From positions 1 through 58,282 of the forward strand of contig JACMKY010000100.1 in NCBI GenBank assembly GCA_014379925.1: 58,282 nt of DNA, written 5' to 3'. The notes beneath the pieces were generated by a model that was not told the DNA's origin, searched no databases, and saw nothing but the letters and a program-made list of their open reading frames with translations. Position 1 is the stretch's first letter. Each line of letters begins with the position of its first letter. A program made the position numbers and the translations under genes. Shown piece after piece: positions 39,738-48,233 of this stretch. This DNA is from Cytophagales bacterium. GTDB lineage: Bacteria > Bacteroidota > Bacteroidia > Cytophagales > ES-bin-26.

Positions 39738-40874
39738 TCAGCGTTGAATGTTTTGCATCCACTTTCCCCACGCCAAGCCGAGCCGGGCCGAAACAACGCC
39801 GATCGCGAGGGCGATTCCCAAGCCCTTCAGCAAACCAGGGGTGCTCTCCAGGTTCCAGGAGGCGTACTTGAACCGGTATTCCCAGGTCGGATCGTTGCCG
39901 AAGTACCACGACTCCTGGCCGAAAACCCAGCTGCGCCCCACCGGCGACATCAGCAGGTTGCCCATCGGCCACTGCACGGCCAGCAACACCACCAGGAAGG
40001 CAAAACCCATTACAACCGACAGGAGCCAATCGTTTTTCCCCGCGAAACGATTCAGCAGCCAGTCAAGGGCCAGGGCCGGAAAGACCAGCAGCAGGGGGAA
40101 GTGAAAAGCCTGGTAGTGCGTGAGGTGATTGAGGACCGGACCGAGTTTGGGCTCGGCGGGAAACAACGGCAGGATCCACACCAGCAACGCCAGGATGGCC
40201 GAATAAACGCCGGCGGTGGCCGTAGCCGCCCACCGGAGTTGGGATGCGCGCGCCGCCGCCACCAGCAACAGGGGAAAAACGAGACTGGCAACCTGGTAGA
40301 ACGACGAGTGGTGCATCGAGAACCGGTCCAGCGAGTCGGAGGCCATCGTGAAGAGGGTAACCAACAGCAAGCCCGCCGCCACCACGAACAGCAACCGCCA
40401 AGAGAAGTTTCTTCTCTCAATCCGTTCGAGTGACCAGCCGGACGGGTTTTCGTTCCGGTTCTGCAACGCCAAAACCCCGATCATCGCTCCGAACTGTACC
40501 ATCATAATGCCCAGGGCCAACACCACGTGGGGCGGCGAGAGGATGACTACGTCCAGGCCGTAGGTGTTGTGCCACCAGTCGTCGAAGGGCGCGGAGGTGA
40601 GCATGGCAAAAGCGCCCCAGATGCAAAACAAGGCGCCCGTTGAACCGTGGAAGATGCCCCAAAACCGCACGCTCTGGCCCTTTTCGGCGAGGCTGCCGGC
40701 AAAGCTAACTTTCAGGACTCGGTAGCCGGAGAAAACGCCGGATACCACGGCGCCGAGGTAGATCAACAGGTGCGGTGGCGAAAGCAACCCGTCGCGGCCG
40801 ATGCTGGTGTGCCAGGAAATGTCCCAGATCAGGCCTACGATGATGCACAACGAGGAGAATACGGTGGCTTCCAT
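39738..40874 (-). CDS. Polytopic membrane protein with duplicated D..WH...G.D..SPPH motif
   Basis: A 378-residue integral membrane protein with about nine to ten spans. Two half-similar segments carry the same polar pattern: Asp18, Trp21, His22, Gly26, Asp28, SPPH 32-35; and Asp98, Trp101, His102, Gly106, Asp108, SPPH 113-116. The pairing suggests an internal duplication and a metal or proton-handling site at the membrane edge. Additional His residues occur in MHHSSFY. No known family recognised. The gene is followed after 2 bases by the HLHP-motif protein, so the two almost certainly work together. ATG 40874 begins the first hydrophobic segment. Confidence 0.8.
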   Translation of the reverse strand: MEATVFSSLCIIVGLIWDISWHTSIGRDGLLSPPHLLIYLGAVVSGVFSGYRVLKVSFAGSLAEKGQSVRFWGIFHGSTGALFCIWGAFAMLTSAPFDDWWHNTYGLDVVILSPPHVVLALGIMMVQFGAMIGVLALQNRNENPSGWSLERIERRNFSWRLLFVVAAGLLLVTLFTMASDSLDRFSMHHSSFYQVASLVFPLLLVAAARASQLRWAATATAGVYSAILALLVWILPLFPAEPKLGPVLNHLTHYQAFHFPLLLVFPALALDWLLNRFAGKNDWLLSVVMGFAFLVVLLAVQWPMGNLLMSPVGRSWVFGQESWYFGNDPTWEYRFKYASWNLESTPGLLKGLGIALAIGVVSARLGLAWGKWMQNIQR

Positions 40875-41098
40875 GGATGGGGCTGGATAAAAATGGAGGT
40901 TAACGCGGGATGGTTCGAAAGGTAAGCATAATTCAGGATCACCCGGTTGGTTCAACGGTGAATTACCGGATTGATGCCAAGACAAGCGGGCGGGCAAATA
41001 CCCCTACGCGGAGAGGGAAAATTTTCAGTTGGTCCCCGGAACGACCTACGGTAATCGCCTGGAAAACGCTTAACTAGCTGGAATACAACTAGACCGGT
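40875..41098. other. Gap upstream of the RhuM/Fic relic
   Basis: 224 bases between the membrane-protein start and the relic. I see no gene, promoter consensus or repeat; short frames present lack any recognisable similarity. Confidence 0.5.
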
Positions 41099-41500
41099 GA
41101 ATGCTTCACGAAAATTAACTCCGAAATTCTTCTCTACCAAGCCGACGATGGCAAAACGGCATTGGAAGTGCAATTGCGGGATGAAACCACCTGGCTTAGT
41201 TTGAATCAATTGGCTGATCTGTTTGGGAGAGACAAATCGGTCATATCAAGGCACTTGAAAAATATTTTCGAATCCGGTGAATTGAGCCAGCCGGCAACTG
41301 TTGCAAAAAATGCAACGGTTCAGCAGGAAGGGGGCCGACAAGTGATCAGGGAAATTGATTACTTCAACACTTCGTGGTTAAGAACCATTCCTTCTCCGAC
41401 GGCAACAAACGCATCGCCGCCGATGGTTTCTGGACCAGAACCGAGCCCTCTACAAACCCGACGGAAGCCGCCGCCTGGCCGAACCGGCCGGGGATGTTTG
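41099..41500 (+). pseudogene. Decayed RhuM/Fic-DOC family gene
   Basis: Codons at 41099-41368 read KINSEILLYQADDGKTALEV, then ETTWLSLNQLADLFGRDKSV and ISRHLKNIFESGEL, clearly the N-terminus of a RhuM-type protein, ending at EIDYFN. From 41371 a different frame gives FVVKNHSFSDGNKRIAADGF, the Fic motif (HxFxDGNxR) of RhuM-Fic proteins, and from 41430 a third frame gives LDQNRALYKPDGSRRLAEPA, the segment that normally follows it. The middle of the gene (several hundred bases) is missing, no start codon is visible and two frame changes are needed, so this is a dead relic. Low-GC relative to neighbours. Confidence 0.85.
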
Positions 41501-41551
41501 CCTGACCCAGCGGTGGATGAAAAAAACAACGGGAAGGCACGTTCTGAAAGG

Positions 41552-43243
41552 CTATAAAACAGGAGAATGCAAGGCTTGCCCCGGCCGTTGAAAAAGGTCG
41601 GCGGCCAGGCGGGCATCGTGCCCGTAAATGTCTTCCCGGAACTGCACCGTTCCCGTGCTGTCCTGCCAGGCCGTGAAGTAGGCCAGGAACACGGGTATCT
41701 TCGTCTTCAACCGGATGTATTGCTCTTTGCCTTCCTTCAATGTCTGCTGCACTTTGGCCGGCGTCCAGAGCGAGTCGCCCCTCATCAGATAAGCTTGCAA
41801 AGCGAAAGGGTCGCTCAGGCGGATACAGCCGTGGCTGAAACCCCTTTCCGACCGGTTGAACATCCCCCGGCCCGGCGTATCGTGCAGGTAGATGTCGTAG
41901 GAATTGGGTAAAAGGAATTTGATGCGTCCCAGCGGATTCCCGGGTCCGGGTTGCTGACGAATGGTGTACCGGAAATTGCTGGCCGTGGTAGTATTCCAGT
42001 CGATTTGCGCCGGATTTATGGCCACATTGCTGACCTCGGCGAATAATTCCATCCGGTGGTTCGGCAGGTAATCGGCGCTGGCCCTTAACTTGGGCAGCAC
42101 TTCACCCACGGCGATGCTGTGGGGCACGCCCCAGGTAGGATTCAGCACCACGTATTCGATCTCGTCGTCGAAGATGGTGGTGGCGGTGGCCGCTTTGCCC
42201 ACAATCACGTCCATCTGCCAGACCTGACGGTTATTCTCAAACACGTGCAGCACAAACTCCGGGATGTTGATGCCCAGGTAGGTACCTGGTTTGCCGGCCG
42301 GAATCCATCGCCAGCGTTCCATATTCAATAGAATCTGGTTAATTCGTCGCTCAACCGGCACGTTGAGTTGTGCCAACGTTTTCGCGGTAAGGGTGCCCGT
42401 AGTCGCCAGCCCGTGCCGTTGCTGAAACTTTTTGAGTCCCTGCGTCAGCGATTCATCGAAGGTGGAGTCGATGGCCGCGTCCCGGGGAATGTCCTGGGTG
42501 AGTTGCAACCTTTTCTTCAGGGCAAAAATAACTTCCCGGTTGGCTTCGTCGGCCAGGTTTTGGTACTGCCCGGCGGGAAGTAGCGGCCAGCCACCCGCTT
42601 GGGCAATCTGCCGGTAGGTTTGGAGGGCTTTCCGAAGCCGCCCGTATTCCCGGTGGAGGGGTTCGAAGGTTGCAAAGGATAAGCTGCCGTTCAGCAAGGA
42701 CACCAAAATGCGGTGGTAATCGAATGATTTACCGGCAATGAACCAGCGGGCTTTTAAAGGATCAATCTTGCCTTTCCACAACCGGGGTGCGTACGTAAGA
42801 AACGAGGCCGTCAGCAGTGCGTCCAGTTCCTGCCGGAGTGGTTGGCCGGTGATTTTTTCCGAATGGACCGAATCGGTGGCTGCCAGGTAAAGCCGTTCCA
42901 GGTCTTCCGAGTAATACTCCTTCGTCGGCAACCCATCGTCCTGGGCGTGGTTTACCAGGTTGATAAACATACTGGCCAAGGCGTGCATCGTTCCCCCTTT
43001 CGACCAGACCAGGGCGTAGGGCGAATGGTTGCCAACCGTGTCGGCGTAGAACCGGATCACGCTACCGATGGCAATGGAGTCCAGGTTGTATTTCTGCAAT
43101 TGCTGCCGGATGAGCAGGCTATCGGTTTGCTCGGTTAATCCAGGCTTGGTACCACCGTTCGATGGGGCGGTGGCTTGGTCAGTCTTCTTCCCCGCGCAGG
43201 AAAAACACCAGGCAAGGAGAAGGACTGGGTAAAAATATTTCAT
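41552..43243 (-). CDS. L,D-transpeptidase lipoprotein (YcbB-type)
   Basis: A 563-residue exported enzyme that cross-links peptidoglycan stem peptides (or modifies their ends) in the periplasm. The signal peptide MKYFYPVLLLAWCFSC ends in a lipobox-like Cys. A YcbB-type scaffold region (about 75-245) precedes a peptidoglycan-binding domain (about 255-305; FDESLTQGLKKFQQRHG) and the YkuD catalytic domain (about 330-500) with SRGFSHGCIRLSDP-like motif (seen as ERGFSHGCIRLSDP, catalytic Cys near 472) and the upstream His in YDIYLHDTPGRGMF. Full length. It is flanked on both sides by gene relics in the opposite orientation. Confidence 0.95.
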   Translation of the reverse strand: MKYFYPVLLLAWCFSCAGKKTDQATAPSNGGTKPGLTEQTDSLLIRQQLQKYNLDSIAIGSVIRFYADTVGNHSPYALVWSKGGTMHALASMFINLVNHAQDDGLPTKEYYSEDLERLYLAATDSVHSEKITGQPLRQELDALLTASFLTYAPRLWKGKIDPLKARWFIAGKSFDYHRILVSLLNGSLSFATFEPLHREYGRLRKALQTYRQIAQAGGWPLLPAGQYQNLADEANREVIFALKKRLQLTQDIPRDAAIDSTFDESLTQGLKKFQQRHGLATTGTLTAKTLAQLNVPVERRINQILLNMERWRWIPAGKPGTYLGINIPEFVLHVFENNRQVWQMDVIVGKAATATTIFDDEIEYVVLNPTWGVPHSIAVGEVLPKLRASADYLPNHRMELFAEVSNVAINPAQIDWNTTTASNFRYTIRQQPGPGNPLGRIKFLLPNSYDIYLHDTPGRGMFNRSERGFSHGCIRLSDPFALQAYLMRGDSLWTPAKVQQTLKEGKEQYIRLKTKIPVFLAYFTAWQDSTGTVQFREDIYGHDARLAADLFQRPGQALHSPVL

Positions 43244-44123
43244 GGGATCAACAGCGCACGGATTCGTTTCACAAGGATGAGAAGACTTGGTGAATCGGTT
43301 GTCGGCAGTAAAGTTACGGCGTCAAGTAAACGCCGACCGAACAATTGTTCATCAAAATATAACGATAAACAGATAGGTGCTTAAATAGCGTCGGCCTGTA
43401 AAGGGGGTTCACGCCAAGACCGCCAACAAGCCTTTGCGCAGCGTACGCGTCACCCTGCGTTTGAAGGCGTTTTGATTCCGGATTACGAGTCCGATACCCC
43501 CGATGAAGTGGCAGCCAAGGAGGAAAATTTCCGGGCCTAAGCCAAATCCCACTGGCAGAACACGGTAGAGAACATCCCCGCCGAATACCCGGAACTGGCC
43601 GTGGAATCGACCGTAGTGAATGGCTTCGTGGGTGAGCAAATTACTGCGGTGGCGCGGACTCACTGGGTAGCAATGGTTGCGATGGGCACCGTAGGAGTGG
43701 GGTGGGGGAGAGGAAGTACGGATGGGAAGCAATACGACCGAAGTAATTCAAAAAGCACCGTGCCCGGTACTGGCCGTACCCGATCAGGCCCACGTGCCTA
43801 ATGCGCCATCCGCCAAAGAGTTAGTAGATCAAGCAATCACGCAGATCTGAAAATAAGCCGCCGTTTCTCTTTTGCGGAAAATTCTACATTTTAGTACCAG
43901 TAAAAAGGAAAATCAGGGCTGATTTTCGGGAAAATCAAACGGTTTTGCCCCGAAAATTCAGTCGATGGTCAGTAAAAAAGCACGGCTGTCCTCCACTGGT
44001 TTCCAAAAAAGAAACGGCTGGAAAATAAGCAGATACACAGACTGGCAATTGACCATCAGCAAGTTAATTCAAGAAAACGGGGTGGATAATGCTGCTCGGT
44101 TGCTGGTCAACCACCAACCATCT
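43244..44123. other. 880-base AT-richer gap holding a gene relic
   Basis: This gap is visibly richer in A/T than its surroundings. It contains the relic of a universal stress protein gene (43442-43850). Beyond that, a small hairpin GAAAATCA-GGGC-TGATTTTC (43908-43927) is present; from about 43930 to 44123 nothing recognisable is seen. Confidence 0.65.
43442..43850 (+). pseudogene. Decayed universal stress protein (UspA-type) gene
   Basis: One frame reads FEGVLIPDYESDTPDEVAAK, an in-frame TAA at 43538, then AKSHWQNTVENIPAEYPELA and VNGFVGEQITAVA, continuing to VAMGTVGVG. After a G-rich run (about 43694-43712) the frame must shift to read MGSNTTEVIQKAPCPVLAVP and end ELVDQAITQI with TGA at 43848. 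The GT-G..-GSN...V....CPVLAV layout is the ATP-binding C-terminus of UspA proteins. The N-terminal third is absent or unrecognisable. One stop codon plus one frameshift make it non-functional. Confidence 0.8.
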
Positions 44124-44837
44124 TCAGCCCGCGCGGCGGACGCTGCCCGAACCGCTCGACTGCACGTTGCGGACGCGGGGCTTGCCCTTGTAGCGCACGT
44201 CGCTGGCCCCCGATGCCCCCACCTTAAGTTCCTCGTCGACGGAGACTTGCGCGTCGCTCGAGCCGGACGTTTCTACCTCGGCGCGGTGGCTTTGCAGACC
44301 GTAGCCCCGGTAATCGCTGGCTCCGCTCAGGTTCACTCGCTGGTTGTCGGCCCGGCCCGTCAGGGTGAGTTCACTGGCGCCCGAAACGGTGGCCCGCAGG
44401 GTTTTGGCCGAAAGGGCCAGGGTCACGTCGCTGGCGCCGCTGACCGCCAGGCGGAAATCGTTGGCCACGAAGGCCGATGCTCCCCGCACGTCCGTGGCCC
44501 CGCTCACGTCCAGGCTCGTCAGTTCGGGGCAGGTAAGGTAGACGTTGACCGGCTGGTTGCCCCGGGATTTCCAGTTGAACTTCTTCTCCCGGTGGATTTT
44601 CAGTACTTCCCCGTCTACTTCCGTGATGATGCGGCTTTGCAGGTCCCCGTCCGTTTCCACCGTCACCGACTGCGGACTGCCCGGTTTGATGAATACCCGG
44701 AGCGCCCCGCCCGCTTGCACGCCCCGGAAAGCGCCCACGTTGCGGGACTGCTTTACCTGGGCAAACGCGGCGGCGTGGAGCAGGCAAACGAGGACGGTAA
44801 GCGCGGCGATGCTCGGACCGTGGGATGCGTGGGCCAT
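44124..44837 (-). CDS. Secreted DUF2807 (GIN-domain) adhesin-like protein
   Basis: A 237-residue exported protein. The signal peptide (SIAALTVLVCLLHAAAFAQ) is followed by a right-handed parallel beta-helix type DUF2807 domain, seen as repeated SGASD steps (LDVSGATDVRGA, LAVSGASDVTLA, ATVSGASELTLTG, VNLSGASDYRG, VGASGASDVRYKG). Proteins of this family are surface or periplasmic and of unknown function; an adhesin or auto-transporter-like role is often guessed. ATG 44837 starts the signal peptide; earlier in-frame sequence is leader. It is divergent from the TPR gene. Confidence 0.85.
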   Translation of the reverse strand: MAHASHGPSIAALTVLVCLLHAAAFAQVKQSRNVGAFRGVQAGGALRVFIKPGSPQSVTVETDGDLQSRIITEVDGEVLKIHREKKFNWKSRGNQPVNVYLTCPELTSLDVSGATDVRGASAFVANDFRLAVSGASDVTLALSAKTLRATVSGASELTLTGRADNQRVNLSGASDYRGYGLQSHRAEVETSGSSDAQVSVDEELKVGASGASDVRYKGKPRVRNVQSSGSGSVRRAG

Positions 44838-44985
44838 GGGGGAAGGGTTTGGGGGGGAAGGTTTTGGTGAAAAAAATCCATGGGTAAGATGACGGATGGG
44901 AGACGAAGGTTGCACGCGGCCGCGTTTTATTTTCCGGGATCGCCCGCCACCACCAAAGTTTACCCGCGGAACGGTAAGTTCGGTG

Positions 44986-44993
44986 TACCTTTG
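44986..44993 (+). promoter_or_regulatory. Putative -7 element upstream of the TPR gene
   Basis: TACCTTTG matches TAnnTTTG, 70 bases upstream of the chosen ATG at 45063. A clean -33 TTTG is missing (GTTTAC lies 23 bases upstream), so support is modest. Confidence 0.4.
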
Positions 44994-45062
44994 GGACACC
45001 ACCCGGTCTTTCTTTGCTGCGGCGTTCCCGCTATCTTTGACCGAAACCAGTCGACGTCTGCC

Positions 45063-46844
45063 ATGCGGTTCCTTTTTCTCACGGGTTTACTGCTGCTGAA
45101 AAGCGGTTTCGCGCCGGGTCAGTCCGTCGACCGTCCGGCGGCGGAATCGGCTTACCAGGAAGCGGTGGCGGCGATGAACGTCGGCCAGACCGCCCGGGGC
45201 TTCCAACTGCTCGACCAGGCCCTGGCCCGGCAACCCGACCACCACGAAGCGCTCTACGCCCGCGCTTACTACCACCACGCCAACGGCACCGACGAAGAAG
45301 CTATTCGGGCGTGCCGGGTTTTGCTGAGCGCGTATCCCGGCGACACCGCGGCCTTCCTGCTGCGGGGGCAAGCCAACGCCGAACTGGCGCGCTACGAAGC
45401 GGCCGAGGCCGATTTCCGCCGGGCCTGGTCGCTCGACAGCACGGACTTTCACGTCCACAACGAGCTGGGACACCTGTTTTACGCGCAAGACGACTACGAA
45501 CGCGCCCGGATGCACTTCGACCGCTCGCTGGCCCTCCGGGCCAACGGTTTCGCGCACGAGTACCGGGCGCGGATGCTCTACAACGAAGCGCAGCCCGCCG
45601 CCGCCCTCCGGGAAGTGGAACGATTGATTGCGTTGGAACCCGGCAACCCGGATGCCCTTCGGTTGAAAGCGCAGATTTTCGTGGCCATGAACAAGGACGG
45701 CGAAGCCATCAAACTCTACACCGGGCTTCAAAAACAAAACCAGCTTACCGAATACGACCTGCTCAACTGGGGCTTGATCTACTATTACCAGAAGAAATAT
45801 CCTTCGGCCCTGACCTACTTCGCCATTCTCAAGAAGCACGACGTGCCCGACCTGTACTACTTCAAGGCCCTGACCGAATACCGGATGCGGAAATTCGAAA
45901 CCGCGCTTCAGTCCATCGACCAGGCCATTGCACTGGCTGACCCGGAAGACGAGGAAAGTGCGCCTTACTTCCACGACCGGGCCCTCATCCAACAGGCCTT
46001 GCCCCCCAAAAAAGGCCCGCGTCCGAATGCCGGGTCCGATTACCTCCGGGCGGTGGCGCTCACGCCCGAAATCGTGGACGGACGCAACTACGGGGGCGAT
46101 ACGCTGGAACTGCTCGGCAGTGCCAAACAGGCCCTGCGCGGCACGTACACGCCGCGCCAGCTCGACAGTGCCCGCGTGCGCGGCTACCAGCGGCGGGCCA
46201 CGCGCCTGGCCGACGGGGACGCGTACCCGGAAGCCTTGGCCGAAACGGAAAAAGCTTGGCGACTCGACTCCCTGGACGCCTACACTTACCACCTGCGGGG
46301 AAGGTGCCGCCTGGCGGAAGAAGCGTACGCGCCCGCCATCCGGGACTTTGAACGAGCCCTGCGCCCGTCCGGCAATCCGGTGGCCGACCAGACCTACCAC
46401 CTGCGCGGCCTGGCTTACGCGGGGCTGGAGATGTACCCGAGGGCCGTGGCCGACTTCGACCAAGCCATCACCCTCAACGGGGGCGAAGCGGAATACTTTT
46501 ACAACCGGGCCTTTGCCCACGCCGGGACGAACGATTTCACCCGCGCCCTGGCGGACGCCACCCAAGCCATCGAACTCCAACCGGCCGAGAGCGAATACCG
46601 GCTGGGCCGGGCCGAGTTCTACCTGGGCGACGGGCAATTCGACCAGACCCTCGGCGATTGCAACCACGTGCTGGCTACGGAAACCGACAACGCCGACGCG
46701 TACTACTACCGGGGTGCCGCCTACGAAGGGCTGAAAAACTATTCCCTCGCCCTCCGGGAATACGCGCAGGCGCTGCACCTGGACCCCGAATTCACCGAAG
46801 CCCGGCAGGCGTTGGAAGAAGTGACCCTCAAGGCGGGCAAATGA
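45063..46844 (+). CDS. Exported TPR-repeat protein
   Basis: A 593-residue protein with a signal peptide (FLFLTGLLLLKSGFAPGQS) and at least ten tetratricopeptide repeats over the rest of its length, for example ALYARAYYHHANGTDEEAI, HNELGHLFYAQDDYERARMH, YFYNRAFAHAGTNDFTRALA and YYYRGAAYEGLKNYSLALRE. TPR arrays form superhelical protein-binding scaffolds; partners cannot be named. ATG 45063 is the only start giving a signal peptide; in-frame upstream sequence is non-coding leader. It is followed by a kinase remnant and a LytTR response regulator. TPR proteins are often sensory parts of LytS-type kinases in Bacteroidota, so a former link is possible. Confidence 0.88.
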   Translation: MRFLFLTGLLLLKSGFAPGQSVDRPAAESAYQEAVAAMNVGQTARGFQLLDQALARQPDHHEALYARAYYHHANGTDEEAIRACRVLLSAYPGDTAAFLLRGQANAELARYEAAEADFRRAWSLDSTDFHVHNELGHLFYAQDDYERARMHFDRSLALRANGFAHEYRARMLYNEAQPAAALREVERLIALEPGNPDALRLKAQIFVAMNKDGEAIKLYTGLQKQNQLTEYDLLNWGLIYYYQKKYPSALTYFAILKKHDVPDLYYFKALTEYRMRKFETALQSIDQAIALADPEDEESAPYFHDRALIQQALPPKKGPRPNAGSDYLRAVALTPEIVDGRNYGGDTLELLGSAKQALRGTYTPRQLDSARVRGYQRRATRLADGDAYPEALAETEKAWRLDSLDAYTYHLRGRCRLAEEAYAPAIRDFERALRPSGNPVADQTYHLRGLAYAGLEMYPRAVADFDQAITLNGGEAEYFYNRAFAHAGTNDFTRALADATQAIELQPAESEYRLGRAEFYLGDGQFDQTLGDCNHVLATETDNADAYYYRGAAYEGLKNYSLALREYAQALHLDPEFTEARQALEEVTLKAGK

Positions 46845-46880
46845 GGTGCCGGGGCTGACAACCCGACGCTTCAACCGCCA

Positions 46881-47000
46881 ATGGCCGAGACCGCGCAGCC
46901 GGCTAGTCCGCAGCGCCAGTTCGACCGCCCCAAAAACCGGGTCAACCCGCACTTCCTGTTCAACCGCCGCCGTCCGCTTCTTAAACGCTGCGTGCCATGA
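46881..47000 (+). pseudogene. 39-codon remnant of a LytS-type histidine kinase
   Basis: A tiny frame from ATG 46881 reads DRPKNRVNPHFLFN, the phospho-acceptor box (NPHFLFN) of LytS/His_kinase-type sensor kinases, preceded by ten unrelated residues and followed by RRRPLLKRCVP and a TGA that overlaps the next ATG as ATGA. Such overlap is typical of kinase-regulator gene pairs. The membrane part and the ATPase domain are missing, so this is best read as a kinase gene reduced by internal deletion, leaving its 3' coupling to the regulator. Confidence 0.65.
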
Positions 47001-47767
47001 ACGTATTGATCATTGAAGACGAAGAGTTAGCCGTCCGCAAACTGACCAGGTTGCTGGGCGAGGTGGATCCCACGCTGCAAGTGGTCGGCACGGTTGCCAG
47101 CGTACGGGCCTCGGTGGAATGGCTGCAAACTCATCCCGCGCCGGACCTGATCCTGATGGACATTGAACTGGCCGACGGACAGAGTTTCGAAATTTTCGAG
47201 CGGACGACCGTGGCCGCGCCGGTTACCTTCACCACTTCCTACGACGAATGCGCCCTGCAGGCTTTCAAGGTCAACCGCATTGACTACTTGCTGAAGCCGA
47301 TCAAGCGCCACGAACTCGAAGCCAGCCTGGCGAAGCACCGGCGGCTCCACAACCAGCCCGAAGCGGCCCCCCCCGTGGCCATCGACGCGCTGATGCACCA
47401 ACTCCGCCAGCAAATTCAGCCCACGGAAACCCGACGCCGGTTCCTGGTGCGCCACCTTTCGCAGTGGGTGCCGGTCGAAGTGACCGACATCGCGTACTTC
47501 CATTCCGCCGAGGGCGTGAGTTGGTTCCGCACCCGCACGGAACAGCGATTTTCGGTGGACTACACCCTGGATGAACTGGAAGCCACGCTCGACCCGGCGC
47601 AGTTTTTCCGGGTCAACCGGCATTTCATCGTCGGCATCGGCGCGGTGCAGCAGGTTCACCCGTACTTCAGCCACCGGCTCCGACTCACGCTCAAAACCAG
47701 CGCCGACGAAGAGGTATTGGTCAGCCGCGAACGGACCACTGACTTCAAAAAGTGGATGGGAAAGTGA
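46997..47767 (+). CDS. LytTR-family response regulator
   Basis: A 256-residue regulator: receiver domain (1-120) with acidic pocket IIEDEE, phospho-acceptor Asp in LILMDIELADG (about residue 55) and the lysine of YLLKPIKRHE; then a LytTR DNA-binding domain (about 145-250; YFHSAEGVSWFRTRTEQRF, FFRVNRHFIVGIGAVQQV). It should be phosphorylated by a LytS-type kinase and bind DNA through the beta-sheet LytTR fold. The cognate kinase gene directly upstream seems reduced to a 39-codon stub; the two share an ATGA overlap. The 3' end overlaps the converging SRPBCC gene by 23 bases. Confidence 0.93.
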   Translation: MNVLIIEDEELAVRKLTRLLGEVDPTLQVVGTVASVRASVEWLQTHPAPDLILMDIELADGQSFEIFERTTVAAPVTFTTSYDECALQAFKVNRIDYLLKPIKRHELEASLAKHRRLHNQPEAAPPVAIDALMHQLRQQIQPTETRRRFLVRHLSQWVPVEVTDIAYFHSAEGVSWFRTRTEQRFSVDYTLDELEATLDPAQFFRVNRHFIVGIGAVQQVHPYFSHRLRLTLKTSADEEVLVSRERTTDFKKWMGK

Positions 47768-48233
47768 GCGGCCGTTGCGATAATTCGATCAAGGCGTTCG
47801 GCGTATTTTCCAGCAGTGCCTTAACCGCCAGCAAGTCGGCGTGGACAAACTGTTCGAGCTGATGCACCAGCAAGGGAGCCATCAGCCGCTGCCAGCCTTT
47901 TAATTCAATGCTCAGTTCAAACGTAACCCGGGTGAGTTGGTCAACCCGCTCGAAGGTGCGTTGGTCCCAGAGCGCCAACGGGCCACCCAGGCTCTCGTAG
48001 GCCACCCGGCGGTTGAGGGCGGCCGCCGTTACTTCGGCCTCAACCGCCATCTCCTGGCCCAGTAGCTGCACCACCTGCTGAAGCCGCAGTCCCGCCCGCG
48101 CCAGCCCCGGCGCCGCCTGTTCACTGCGCTGCACCGTCTTTCGCCAGAACCCGTCAAACGCGTAACAGGCCATGACCCCGTAGACGTCGGTCAGCGGCGC
48201 GGCAATCAGTTCGGTACGGCGGGCGGTAATCAT
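47745..48233 (-). CDS. SRPBCC/START-like domain protein
   Basis: A 162-residue single-domain protein. The N-terminus ARRTELIAAPLTDVYGVMA and the pattern of a long C-terminal helix (LMAPLLVHQLEQFVHADLLAVKALLE) fit the START-like SRPBCC fold, a helix-grip cavity for hydrophobic ligands. Ligand unknown. It is last in a three-gene set (CRP-like regulator, STAS-like protein, this gene) joined by ATGA overlaps at 48664-48667 and 48230-48233, so translation is coupled. Its end overlaps the converging LytTR gene by 23 bases. Confidence 0.75.
   Translation of the reverse strand: MITARRTELIAAPLTDVYGVMACYAFDGFWRKTVQRSEQAAPGLARAGLRLQQVVQLLGQEMAVEAEVTAAALNRRVAYESLGGPLALWDQRTFERVDQLTRVTFELSIELKGWQRLMAPLLVHQLEQFVHADLLAVKALLENTPNALIELSQRPLTFPSTF

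Noticed and set aside
43930..44123. Short plus-strand frame continuing across the gap into the DUF2807 antisense
   Set aside because: No start context or motif; most of it is antisense to the DUF2807 gene.
45087..46952. Long minus-strand frame opposite the TPR gene
   Set aside because: Antisense to clear TPR repeats; Val/Gly/Arg-rich shadow.
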